Below, in pieces: positions 8,857 through 17,086 of a DNA stretch of 64,000 nt. The first letter of the stretch is position 1; every line of letters starts with the position of its first letter. The DNA is from Pelomonas sp047654805 (GTDB lineage Bacteria > Pseudomonadota > Gammaproteobacteria > Burkholderiales > Burkholderiaceae_C): contig NZ_JASGIV010000001.1 in the NCBI RefSeq assembly GCF_047654805.1, forward strand, positions 4,402,001 to 4,466,000, in the 5' to 3' direction. The translations under genes and the position numbers were made by a program. Below the pieces are notes generated by a model that was not told the origin of the DNA, made no database searches, and saw only the letters and a program-made list of their open reading frames with translations.

Positions 8857-9426
8857 TCAGAAGGGGTTGATGCTCTTCTCGCGGCGGTAGTGGATGTAGC
8901 CCACGCTCGCGCCAGCGCGCAGGCCAACGCCCAGGCGGATGGGCGCCAGCGTGATGCCCTTCAGGCGCTGGTAGTTGATGCCCGCGCCGCCGATGTAGTA
9001 CAGGCTGCCGTCCACGCCGGGGAAGCGCTGATAGATGGCGCTGGCCTTGGGCAGGTGGTAGACCAGCGTGAAGACCTTGGAGGCATTGGCGCCCAGGTCA
9101 AAGCCGATCGACGGGCCGGCCCAGTAGACCTTGGACGAGCCGCCACCCTTCATCAGCAGTTCGCCCTCGCCGTAACGCAGGCCCACGGTAATGGCGGCCG
9201 AGGCTTCCTCGCCCTTCACGTAGGCATTGGGACGGCCCTGCTCCTTGAAGGCCTTCTCTATGACCTTGGCCAGCCCCTCGGTGGTTTGGCCGAAGAAGTC
9301 CGTGGCGGCCTTCAGGATGGAGTCCTCGTCGTAGGTGCTGTCCTTGTCGTCCGCGGCGACGGCGGGCAGGGCAGTGGCGGCGGCGAGGGCAGCGAGCTGC
9401 TGCAGGTGGTGGCGGCGATCAAGCAT
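8857..9426 (-). CDS. DUF1134 family secreted protein
   Basis: The 189-residue protein begins with a Tat- or Sec-like signal (DRRHHLQQLAALAAATALPAVAA). The DUF1134 core follows: GEGELLMKGGGSSKVYWAGP, SIGFDLGANASKVFTLVYHL and GVDGSLYYIGGAGINYQ. The family is periplasmic or envelope-associated and of unknown function. The ATG at 9426 has AAGGAG eight bases upstream; longer in-frame starts exist but would put residues before the signal peptide. It lies upstream of nrdJ on the same strand with a 118-base gap, which is probably incidental. Confidence 0.85.
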   Translation of the reverse strand: MLDRRHHLQQLAALAAATALPAVAADDKDSTYDEDSILKAATDFFGQTTEGLAKVIEKAFKEQGRPNAYVKGEEASAAITVGLRYGEGELLMKGGGSSKVYWAGPSIGFDLGANASKVFTLVYHLPKASAIYQRFPGVDGSLYYIGGAGINYQRLKGITLAPIRLGVGLRAGASVGYIHYRREKSINPF

Positions 9427-9515
9427 GATGGGCACTCCTTGTGGGGCCAGCATAAACAATGGAGTGTGAAGTTTGGCCGCCCGTTGCCCCTGCACACAAC
9501 CTAGACTTGCCCGTC

Positions 9516-9947
9516 ATGTCGAACCCTGACCTGCAGCGGCTGTCGGCCGCCCTCGAATACGTCGACCTCGCGGCCGGCCTGTATCTCGCTGGCGGCGCCG
9601 ACCAGGCCGCACGACTGCTGGCAGCTGCGGCCGAGCAGCAGCTGGGCGACCTCGTGCGGCTCATCGACGCGCCCAGCGCCACGGTGGACACGCGCGAGCT
9701 GCTTGCCCGCGTGGCCCGGGCGCATCGGCCGGCCGTCGTCGCGCCGCGCGAGACCTCCGAGCGCGACTGGGACGCTCCGCCCGCCAGCCCAGACGGCACC
9801 CGCGAGGACACCATCGCTTTCCTGCGAGCCTCCTGGTTCATGCTGGAAGCCATGGGCCTGGCCTCGCTGGCTCCCGAGCGGCTGCAGCAAGCCGTCGAGC
9901 ACAGTACCGTGTTCGGCAGCGGCGCCGAGCTCGAACCCTTCGTCTAG
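9516..9947 (+). CDS. Hypothetical protein, 143 residues
   Basis: I do not recognise this family. The protein is soluble, alanine-rich and mostly helical in appearance, with no signal peptide or membrane segment. It has an N-terminal helix pair (DLQRLSAALEYVDLAAGLYL, then AARLLAAAAEQQLGDLVRLI) and an acidic C-terminus. The ATG at 9516 follows a CTAGACTTG region without a strong Shine-Dalgarno sequence. The PilZ gene begins about 40 bases downstream in the same frame, separated by the TAG stop, so the two are probably cotranscribed and perhaps translationally linked. It lies divergent from the DUF1134 gene. Confidence 0.7.
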   Translation: MSNPDLQRLSAALEYVDLAAGLYLAGGADQAARLLAAAAEQQLGDLVRLIDAPSATVDTRELLARVARAHRPAVVAPRETSERDWDAPPASPDGTREDTIAFLRASWFMLEAMGLASLAPERLQQAVEHSTVFGSGAELEPFV

Positions 9948-9989
9948 GATAGTGCCGACCACCCCACGGCCAGCCCGACGGAGACCATC

Positions 9990-10373
9990 ATCAGCACCGA
10001 ACGCCGCCAATTCGCCCGTGTCGCATTTGCATCCGGTGCCGAGCTGATCACCACCCAGGAGCGCCTGGGCTGCCAGGTGTTGGACATCTCGCTCAAGGGC
10101 GTGCTGCTGCAACTGCCTCCAGGCCTGTCACCGCAGGTCGGCATGCCCTGCCTCGTCAAGCTGCCCCTGGCGGGGGGCGCGCCAGACGACCCGGTCATCG
10201 CGATGGCCGGTGAACTCGCCCACGTCGAGGGCAGCCATGCCGGGGTGCAGTGCCGCAGCATCGATCTCGAGTCCATCACCCATCTGCGCCGCCTCATCGA
10301 GGTCAACCTCGGTGACCCCGAGGCCTCGGAACGCGAGCTCAAGGCACTGATTGCCGCAGCCCACCTCGGCTGA
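9990..10373 (+). CDS. PilZ-domain protein with non-canonical start
   Basis: The frame encodes a PilZ domain, the family that binds cyclic di-GMP. It has the N-terminal ERRQFARV arginine motif and the second motif LDISLKGVLLQLP, where the usual D/NxSxxG appears as DISLKG. The frame is open from the preceding gene's TAG, but there is no ATG, GTG or TTG before the ERRQFARV motif. GGAG at 9980-9983 is followed after six bases by ATC at 9990, which would give (M)STERRQFARV. The first canonical start, GTG at 10077, would delete the c-di-GMP-binding arginines. ATC initiation is therefore proposed; a sequencing error in an ATG is the alternative. The product is small and single-domain, about 127 residues. 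Confidence 0.65.
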   Translation: MSTERRQFARVAFASGAELITTQERLGCQVLDISLKGVLLQLPPGLSPQVGMPCLVKLPLAGGAPDDPVIAMAGELAHVEGSHAGVQCRSIDLESITHLRRLIEVNLGDPEASERELKALIAAAHLG

Positions 10374-10470
10374 ACCGGCCGCCGAGGCTGCGATACCGGG
10401 CTTGGCGCCTTGTATTGCGGATTTCGTCGCATCCCGCCCTCGGTAGCGCCCACCCGCCGAAAATGCCGGG

Positions 10471-11568
10471 ATGGAGGACCTCAGCCCGCTGCAAGCCTTT
10501 CGCCGCGTCTGCAATCTGCGCATGCTGGCGGGCGTCTACTATTTCTGCCTGCTCTATGCCATCTCGCGCACGCTGACCTGGTATGGCGAAAGCGACGACG
10601 GCCTGCGCGCCGCGCTGTTCGACCTGGTCCGCTTCAGCCGTCAGTGCCTGCTGACCGGTCTGTCGCTGCTCCTGATGGTGGCGCTAGCCGAGGCCTTGCT
10701 GGCCAGGCGGCGCTGGAGGCTGCCCGTGGCGTTGGTGGTCCAGGCGGGTGCCGTGGGCCTGGGCGCGGCCCTCGGCACCTTCCTGCGCTACCAGGCTGCG
10801 ACCATGGACAACCCTGGCACACGGCTCAAAGCTGGCTGGGTGGTGTCCACCATCGCTCTGTGGGCCGTGCTGGGCGGCATGGCCTATGCGCTGCTGCTCG
10901 TCAGTCGTGCCCAACGCGCCGGCCGCGAGGAACTGACGCGACTGTTCCGCGAGCGTGAGGCGCTCAAGACGCAGCAGACCGAGGCCCAGCTGTCGGCGCT
11001 GAACGCGCAGATCGAGCCGCACTTCCTGTTCAACACGCTGGCCAACGTCAAGCGGCTGTACGAAACCCAGCCTGGACGGGGCCGCGACATGCTGGTGGCG
11101 CTGATCGCCTACCTGCGCGCAGCCCTGCCCGGCATGCGCCGCCACGAGTCGACGCTGGCCGACGAGCTGGAGCTGGTACGCCACTACCTCGCCATCCTGC
11201 AGATGCGCATGGGTGAACGCCTGTCCTTCGACATCGCCGCGCCGCCCGAACTGCTGCAAGCCCGCCTGCCCACGCTGGTGCTGCCGACCCTGGTGGAGAA
11301 CGCCATCAAGCACGGCCTGTCGCCACTGCCGGAGGGCGGGCGCATCGAGATCCGCGCCGACCACACGGCGGACGGCGGCCTCACCGTCGAAGTGGCCGAC
11401 AACGGCCAGGGCTTCGGCACAGCCAGCGGCGGCGCGGGCGTGGGCCTGGCCAATACGCGGGCGCGGCTGGCGGCCCGTTTCGGCGACGCGGCAGCGCTGG
11501 AACTGGAAGCGGCCCATCCGCACGGTGTGGTTGCCCGCGTGCGCCTGCCCGCCGAGGCCCTGGCATGA
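10471..11568 (+). CDS. LytS/YehU-type membrane sensor histidine kinase
   Basis: This 365-residue protein has four hydrophobic stretches in residues 20-145. A His_kinase (PF06580) domain follows with the phosphoacceptor motif AQIEPHFLFNTL (H184), and then an ATPase domain with LPTLVENAIKHGL and DNGQGFG. Such kinases autophosphorylate and pass the phosphate to a LytTR response regulator. The third gene of this operon is one. The three genes overlap by four bases at each junction (ATGA), so they are one transcription and translation unit. The signal is unknown because the membrane region has no recognisable sensor domain. Confidence 0.9.
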   Translation: MEDLSPLQAFRRVCNLRMLAGVYYFCLLYAISRTLTWYGESDDGLRAALFDLVRFSRQCLLTGLSLLLMVALAEALLARRRWRLPVALVVQAGAVGLGAALGTFLRYQAATMDNPGTRLKAGWVVSTIALWAVLGGMAYALLLVSRAQRAGREELTRLFREREALKTQQTEAQLSALNAQIEPHFLFNTLANVKRLYETQPGRGRDMLVALIAYLRAALPGMRRHESTLADELELVRHYLAILQMRMGERLSFDIAAPPELLQARLPTLVLPTLVENAIKHGLSPLPEGGRIEIRADHTADGGLTVEVADNGQGFGTASGGAGVGLANTRARLAARFGDAAALELEAAHPHGVVARVRLPAEALA

Positions 11569-12617
11569 ACTTCGTGAGCCATGTGCTGCGCTCCTGGCGC
11601 TCGCTGCGCGCGAGCGAGGTCGGGGTATTCGCCAGTGCGGCGCTGCTGTTCGCTGCCATCGACCTGACCTCGCTGCTGGAGCTGCGCGTCGGTGACCAAC
11701 TGCCCCAGGTGCTCGCCCGCCACATCAGCCTGCCACTGGTCAGCTGTGCAGTGCTGCTGCTGTGCTGGCTGCCGGCCGCACGCAGCAGCCCGGTCCACCC
11801 GCGTCGGCGCTGGCGGCTGGTCGCGGCGACGGCGGCAGGCTCGGTCCTGGCCATGGCCGTCATCTATCCGCTGGCCTCCGCCCTGCCATGGCCGTCGCTG
11901 TGCGACATCTACGCCCAGACGCATGGGAAGCCCCGCTGCATGATGTTCCGCCCGACGGCGGTCATAGGCGACACGCTATGGGTCTTCATGCCGGCGCTGA
12001 TGATCGTCGGCGTGCTGGAATTCCGCAGCTTGCGCCGTCGCCAGGATCAGGCGGCCCAGGACCTGCTGCGCGAGCACAGCCAGTTGCGCCGCCACGCGCT
12101 GGCCGCGCGCCTGGCCGCGCTGCAGGCCCAGGTCGACCCAGCGCTGCTGTTCGACGCCCTGGTCTCCGTCGAGCAGGCCTACAGCCGCCAGGACCCCGAC
12201 GCCAGCGCACGGCTGGAGCGACTGATCCGCCATCTGCGCGTGGCACTGCCGCGGCTGCGCGACGCGGGCGCGACGCTGGGCGGCGAGGCGGAGTTGATCG
12301 CCAGCTACCTCGACCTGCTGCGCGACCTCGGCGGCACGCCGCCCGCCTTCGAATGCGAACTCGGCGCGCGTGGCGCCACGCCGCTGCCGCCCATGCTGCT
12401 GCTGCCGCTGGTGCAGCGCGCCGTGCGCCTGGGCCATCCACAGCGCTGCTGGCTCAGCGCCGATGGCCGCATCACGCTGAGCTTCGACCAGGAAGGCCTG
12501 TGCAGCGACGACGCCGATCTCGCGTCGCTGCACGAGCGTCTTGCCGTGCTGGGCGCGAAGCTGCTGTGTCACAGCGGTGGGGGCCGCACCGAATTCATCC
12601 TGGAGCTCCCGTCATGA
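11565..12617 (+). CDS. Degenerate LytS-type kinase homologue
   Basis: The 350-residue protein has the same plan as its upstream neighbour, with an N-terminal membrane region of about four segments, then a His_kinase-like region. The phosphoacceptor motif is changed to AQVDPALLFDAL, with alanine (residue 193) in place of the histidine. The ATP-binding N-box is reduced to LPLVQRAVRLGH and the glycine-rich box is missing. It is therefore unlikely to have kinase activity. The frame is intact and overlaps both neighbours by four bases, so it is being maintained. A role as partner or regulator of the active kinase is inferred. Confidence 0.8.
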   Translation: MNFVSHVLRSWRSLRASEVGVFASAALLFAAIDLTSLLELRVGDQLPQVLARHISLPLVSCAVLLLCWLPAARSSPVHPRRRWRLVAATAAGSVLAMAVIYPLASALPWPSLCDIYAQTHGKPRCMMFRPTAVIGDTLWVFMPALMIVGVLEFRSLRRRQDQAAQDLLREHSQLRRHALAARLAALQAQVDPALLFDALVSVEQAYSRQDPDASARLERLIRHLRVALPRLRDAGATLGGEAELIASYLDLLRDLGGTPPAFECELGARGATPLPPMLLLPLVQRAVRLGHPQRCWLSADGRITLSFDQEGLCSDDADLASLHERLAVLGAKLLCHSGGGRTEFILELPS

Positions 12618-13387
12618 GCCTGATTGCACCCACCGCAGTGGTCGCCGAGGACGAAGCCGCATTGCGCGGCGAACTCGTCGAGCAGCTCGGCCGGCTCTGG
12701 CCCGAGCTGAGCGTCGTCGGCGAGGCCGCCGATGGCCTGGAGGCGCTGCGCCTGCTGGACCGGCACCAGCCCGACATCCTCTTCCTCGACATCGAGATGC
12801 CCGGCGCCACCGGTATCGACGTCGCCCGCCAGGTCGGAGGCCGTGCCCACGTCGTCTTCGTGACCGCCTACGACCAGTACGCCATCGCGGCCTTCGACCA
12901 GGGCGCGGTGGACTACCTGCTCAAGCCGCTGGCCGGCGCGCGCCTGTTCACGGCCATCTCGCGACTGAAGGCTCGGCTGGGACAGTCTCCGGCCCCGCTC
13001 GGCGGCGTGTTGGACCAGCTCGCCGTCCGCCCCGTGGCCGCCGCACCTTCGGGCGGGCGCGCGCCGCTGCGCTGGATCAACGCCTCGGTGGGTCAGACGC
13101 TGCGCCTCATCACCGTCGACGAGGTCATGTTCTTCCAGAGCGACAACAAGTACACGCGGCTGGCGCTGAAAGACGGAGAGGCGCTGATCCGCAAGCCGTT
13201 GAAGGAACTCATCGACGAGCTCGACGCCCAGCAGTTCTGGCAGATCCACCGCTCCACCCTGGTCAACGTGAACGCCATCGCCAGCGTGAGCCGTGACTTC
13301 CGCGGCCGCATGCAGATCAAGCTCAAGCACGGCAGCGAGACGCTGCTGGTGGCGGAGAGCTGCGCCCACCTGTTCCGGCAGATGTAG
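12614..13387 (+). CDS. LytTR-family response regulator
   Basis: The 257-residue protein has an N-terminal receiver domain: acidic pocket EDE at 12-14, phosphoacceptor D59 in LFLDIEMPG, and the lysine in LLKPL. A C-terminal LytTR DNA-binding domain follows, with VMFFQSDNKYTRL, IRKPLKELIDEL and FWQIHRSTLVNVNAI. It should be the output of the two kinase-like proteins encoded just upstream. The ATG at 12614 overlaps the preceding stop by four bases. Target genes are not evident from the sequence; the next gene, a hydrolase, starts 22 bases downstream and may be in the same operon. Confidence 0.92.
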   Translation: MSLIAPTAVVAEDEAALRGELVEQLGRLWPELSVVGEAADGLEALRLLDRHQPDILFLDIEMPGATGIDVARQVGGRAHVVFVTAYDQYAIAAFDQGAVDYLLKPLAGARLFTAISRLKARLGQSPAPLGGVLDQLAVRPVAAAPSGGRAPLRWINASVGQTLRLITVDEVMFFQSDNKYTRLALKDGEALIRKPLKELIDELDAQQFWQIHRSTLVNVNAIASVSRDFRGRMQIKLKHGSETLLVAESCAHLFRQM

Positions 13388-13409
13388 CCGCCGTGGCCGA
13401 CACTGGGCC

Positions 13410-14507
13410 ATGCCAAGCGTCCAGCAACTGCGCGGTGCCAGCCGCCTCGCCATCGCCGCCACGACCGGCGTCACCGACCTCGTCGAGGCCATGCATGCCG
13501 AGATCGCACGGCTGCCGCTGACGACGCCGCGCACTCGGACGCGAGGCGTCGCCGGCCTCGTCTATGGCAGCGTGCGCGGCGTAACCCGCATGGTGGGTGG
13601 CGGACTGGACGCGGCCCTTGGCGCACTCGCCCCGCTGCTCGGCCAGGCCCGGCCCGAGCGCGCCAGCGCCGCGCTCGCGGCGCTGAACGGTGTTCTGGGC
13701 GACTACCTTGAGGAGACCGACAACCCGCTGGCCACCGCCATGAGCCTGCGCCCGCTGGTGGATGGCGCCACCGGGCCGCCCCTCGTGCTGCTGCATGGCC
13801 TGTGCATGAACGAGGCACAGTGGCGCCGCGATGCCGGCGCAAAAGGCGCCGACTTCCCAGCAGCCCTGGCGGCCCTCGGCTACCAGCCCCTGGGCCTGCG
13901 CTACAACAGCGGCCGCGCCATCTGGCGCAACGGCGCCGAGCTGGCCGCGTTGCTTGACGACGTGCCCGGCCCGCTGACGCTGCTCGGCCACAGCATGGGC
14001 GGTCTGGTCGCGCGCAGCGCCATCGCCCTGGCCGGCCGACGGCGCTGGCGCAAGCAGCTACACGGCCTCGTCACGCTGGGCACGCCTCATCAGGGCGCGC
14101 CGCTGGAGCGCGGCGGCCACCAGCTGCAGCAGTTGCTGGCCCTCAGCGCCTACTCGCGCCCGCTGGCCGGGCTGGCGGCCCGGCGCAGCGCCGGCATCCG
14201 CGACCTGGCGCAAGCCAGCCTGCTCGAAGCCGATGCAGGCCGGGCCAGCGTGCTGCCGCTGCCAGCCGGCGTGGCCTGCTACGCCGTCGCCGCCACCACC
14301 GCCCGCCAACCCGATGGTCCGCCCGCACGCTGGCTGGGCGACGGCCTGGTGCCTGTTGCCAGCGCACTGGGCCAGCATCGCTCGCCGGCCCGCCGCCTGG
14401 CCTTCTCCGACACTGCACTGTTCACGGGCCTGGGGCACCTCGCACTGCAGACCGACGCCGCCGTACTGGGCCAGCTGCAACGATGGCTCGGTGCGCCGCC
14501 GACCTGA
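13410..14507 (+). CDS. Alpha/beta-hydrolase, PGAP1/lipase-like
   Basis: The protein has 365 residues. An N-terminal helical part of about 120 residues precedes an alpha/beta-hydrolase core: LVLLHGLCMNEAQW (oxyanion region), the nucleophile elbow GHSMGGLVAR, and VTLGTPHQGAPLER, typical of PGAP1-like and triacylglycerol lipases. A late LGDGLVPVASALG segment fits the acid region, and the catalytic His may be in FTGLGHLALQ. No signal peptide is evident. The ATG at 13410 follows the LytTR gene after 22 bases; a longer upstream frame overlaps that gene and is rejected. Substrate is unknown. Confidence 0.8.
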   Translation: MPSVQQLRGASRLAIAATTGVTDLVEAMHAEIARLPLTTPRTRTRGVAGLVYGSVRGVTRMVGGGLDAALGALAPLLGQARPERASAALAALNGVLGDYLEETDNPLATAMSLRPLVDGATGPPLVLLHGLCMNEAQWRRDAGAKGADFPAALAALGYQPLGLRYNSGRAIWRNGAELAALLDDVPGPLTLLGHSMGGLVARSAIALAGRRRWRKQLHGLVTLGTPHQGAPLERGGHQLQQLLALSAYSRPLAGLAARRSAGIRDLAQASLLEADAGRASVLPLPAGVACYAVAATTARQPDGPPARWLGDGLVPVASALGQHRSPARRLAFSDTALFTGLGHLALQTDAAVLGQLQRWLGAPPT

Positions 14508-14598
14508 GGTCCCGATGACCCGCAAGGTCATGTCGCCGGATTGACGCGCAGCTCACACTCTGCCCGGGAGAATCCGCCGAAAGACCAGGAGACACGCC

Positions 14599-16803
14599 AT
14601 GCCTGCCAGCCACTACCGCATCTGCCCACTGTGCGAAGCCTGTTGCGGGCTAGAAGTGAAGACCGAGGGCAACAAGGTCGTCGCCATTCGCGGGGCGGAG
14701 AACGACGTTCTCAGCCAAGGCTACCTCTGTCCCAAGGGGGTGAGCCTGAAGGACTTGCACGAAGACCCCGACCGCCTGCGCGTGCCGTTGATCAAGCGCG
14801 ACGGCGTCTTTGTCGAGGCGAGCTGGGACGAGGCCTTCGCCGAGATCGAAAGGCGCCTGCTGCCCATCCGGCGCGAGCATGGCGCCGATGCGGTAGGGCT
14901 GACCACGGGCAATCCGGCCGCGCACAAGGTCAGCCTGCTGGCCTACATCCCGCGCCTGGTGCGGGCGTCGGGCTCAGGCAACTTCTTCAGCGCCTCCACG
15001 CTGGACCAAATGCCCAAGCAGCTCAGCGCCGGCCTGATGTTCGGTCACTGGCTCAGCATCCCGCTGCCCGACATCGAGCGCTGCGACTACCTGCTGATCC
15101 TCGGCGGCAACCCCATGGTGTCCAATGGCAGCCTGTGGACCGTGCCCGACTACCGCGGCAAGGCCAAGGCCATGCGCGCGCGCGGCGGACGCATCGTCGT
15201 CGTCGATCCGCGCCGCAGCGAGACGGCCGCCGCGGCCGACGAGCACCTGGCCATACGCCCTGGCGGCGATGCACTGCTGCTGGCCGGCATCGCGCACACG
15301 CTGTTCGACGAGGGCCTCGTCAAGATGGGCCGGCTGGCCGAGCACGTGAACGGCCTGGAGGCTGCGCGCGCAGCCCTCCAGCCCTTTGCGCCCGAGCTCA
15401 CGGCCGCCGGCTGCGGCATCCCAGCCCAGGCCCAGCGCCGGCTGGCGCGCGAACTGGCCGCCGCACCGCGCGCCGCCGTCTATGGGCGCATCGGCACCTG
15501 CACGACGCGCTTCGGCACGGTGAACTCCTGGCTGGTGGACCTCATCAACGTGCTGACCGGCAACCTCGACCGCGAAGGCGGAGCGATGTTCGCGAAGGCG
15601 GCAGCCTTCGCGCCGAACACGCAGGGCCGCCCTGGCAGTGGCAAGGGTGTGACGACGGGCCGGCGCAGGAGCCGCGTGTCCGGCGCGCCGGAGGTCTTCG
15701 GTGAACTGCCCATCACGGTCATGGCCGAGGAGATGGAGACCCCGGGCACGGGCCAGGTCAGGGCCTTGATCACCATCGCCAGCAACCCCGTGCTGTCGGC
15801 TCCCGGTGGCCCGCGCATTGCCAAGGCGCTGGCGGGACTGGACTTCATGCTGAGCCTGGACATCTACGTCAACGAAACCACGCGCCACGCCGACGTCATC
15901 CTGCCAGGACTGTCGCCGCTGGAGGACCTGCACTTCGACGTCGCCTTCCCGCAACTCAGCCACCGCAACCACGCCAGAGTCTCCGGCCCGGTCTTCGACG
16001 CCGCGCCCGGCACGCCGCAGGAATGGCAGACGATCCTTCGCCTGTGCGCACTCCTCGAGGGCCGCGGCCTCGACACGGACGTGCAGCAGCTCGACGACGA
16101 GGCCGTGGAAGCCGACGTGCGCCGCTTCGCCGGCGACCAGACGCCCGCAGTCCTCGCCGCGCTGCAGCCGTGGCGCGGCCCGGAGCGACTGATCGACCTG
16201 CAACTGCGCGCCGGTCCCTACGGCGATCAGTTCGGCCGCAAGCCCGACGGTCTCAACCTCGCCAAGGTCAAGGCTGCCAGCACGGTGGAAGGCGGCGGCG
16301 TGGACCTGGGCGCACTGACGCCCCGCATCCCCGAGCTGCTGCGCACGCCCAGCGGCAAGGTGGAGCTGGCGCCATCCTCGGTACTGGCCGACCTGGCCCA
16401 GGTCAAGACCGAGCCGGCGCCCGCGTTCAGCCTCATCGGCCGCCGCGACACTCGCTCGGGCAACAGCTGGATGCACAACCTGCCCGTCCTCGCCAAGGGG
16501 CCGGAACGCTGCACGCTGCTGGTCAACCCCGGCGACGCCGAACAGTTGGGCTTGGCCGAGTTCGCCAGGGTGAGAAGTGCCGTCGGAGAGCTGGTGGCGC
16601 GCGTGGAGCGCAGCGCCGACATGAGTCCCGGCGTGGTCAGCCTGCCACATGGCTGGGGACATGACCTGGACGGAGTGCAGCTGGGCGTGGCCCGCGAGCG
16701 CCCGGGCGTCAACATGAACGCCCTACTGGACGACGCGGCACGCGACCCACTGAGCGGCAACGCGGTGCTGTCCGGCGTCGCCGTGGAGATCGCTCCGGCC
16801 TGA
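14599..16803 (+). CDS. Molybdopterin-dependent oxidoreductase, orphan
   Basis: This 734-residue protein belongs to the DMSO-reductase/formate dehydrogenase superfamily. The N-terminus has a [4Fe-4S] motif, CPLCEACCGLEV with the fourth cysteine in YLCPKGVS. It is followed by the molybdopterin domains (ILGGNPMVSNGSLWTVPDY, RIVVVDPRRSETA, LTGNLDREGGAMF) and a C-terminal molydopterin-dinucleotide-binding domain (LLVNPGDAEQLGL, VSLPHGWGHD). No Tat signal is present, so it is likely cytoplasmic. The Mo ligand position is not obvious; the region near FFSASTLDQMPKQ has no clear Cys or SeCys. There is no electron-transfer subunit nearby, so its partner and substrate are unknown. The start has AGGAGA nine bases upstream. 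Confidence 0.88.
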   Translation: MPASHYRICPLCEACCGLEVKTEGNKVVAIRGAENDVLSQGYLCPKGVSLKDLHEDPDRLRVPLIKRDGVFVEASWDEAFAEIERRLLPIRREHGADAVGLTTGNPAAHKVSLLAYIPRLVRASGSGNFFSASTLDQMPKQLSAGLMFGHWLSIPLPDIERCDYLLILGGNPMVSNGSLWTVPDYRGKAKAMRARGGRIVVVDPRRSETAAAADEHLAIRPGGDALLLAGIAHTLFDEGLVKMGRLAEHVNGLEAARAALQPFAPELTAAGCGIPAQAQRRLARELAAAPRAAVYGRIGTCTTRFGTVNSWLVDLINVLTGNLDREGGAMFAKAAAFAPNTQGRPGSGKGVTTGRRRSRVSGAPEVFGELPITVMAEEMETPGTGQVRALITIASNPVLSAPGGPRIAKALAGLDFMLSLDIYVNETTRHADVILPGLSPLEDLHFDVAFPQLSHRNHARVSGPVFDAAPGTPQEWQTILRLCALLEGRGLDTDVQQLDDEAVEADVRRFAGDQTPAVLAALQPWRGPERLIDLQLRAGPYGDQFGRKPDGLNLAKVKAASTVEGGGVDLGALTPRIPELLRTPSGKVELAPSSVLADLAQVKTEPAPAFSLIGRRDTRSGNSWMHNLPVLAKGPERCTLLVNPGDAEQLGLAEFARVRSAVGELVARVERSADMSPGVVSLPHGWGHDLDGVQLGVARERPGVNMNALLDDAARDPLSGNAVLSGVAVEIAPA

Positions 16804-16943
16804 GCGCGACGGTATCGGCGACGACGACGCGACCCTGACTGACGCTGAGCCTTCAGCAGCCTGCCGATGCGTCAGAAATCACGCACCACCTCCGACGAGG
16901 CGCGCAGGAATGATTCGCAACACCTAGACTGGATCCGTTTCAA

Positions 16944-17049
16944 ACCCAGAGGGCAAACCCGTCGAAAGGCGGGGACGCAAAGCCACCGGCCTACCGCGCC
17001 TGCATCGCAGTCGCCACGGCAGCGGGGCCGCCAGGACCGGCAGGTCCTG
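16944..17049 (+). promoter_or_regulatory. Cyclic di-GMP-I (GEMM) riboswitch
   Basis: The block AGGGCAAACC, a GAAA tetraloop, GGGGACGCAAAGCC, ACCGGCCTACC and later GGCAGCGGGG matches the GEMM-I aptamer consensus in order, including tetraloop and receptor. A 7-bp hairpin follows at 17032-17049 (CAGGACC/GGTCCTG) and may be the expression platform. It has no T-run, so translational control is possible. The aptamer ends about 50 bases before the ATG of the secreted protease gene. Confidence 0.92.
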
Positions 17050-17086
17050 ATCGGCGCAGCCCTCGTTCGCGAGAAGAGTCCCGGCC

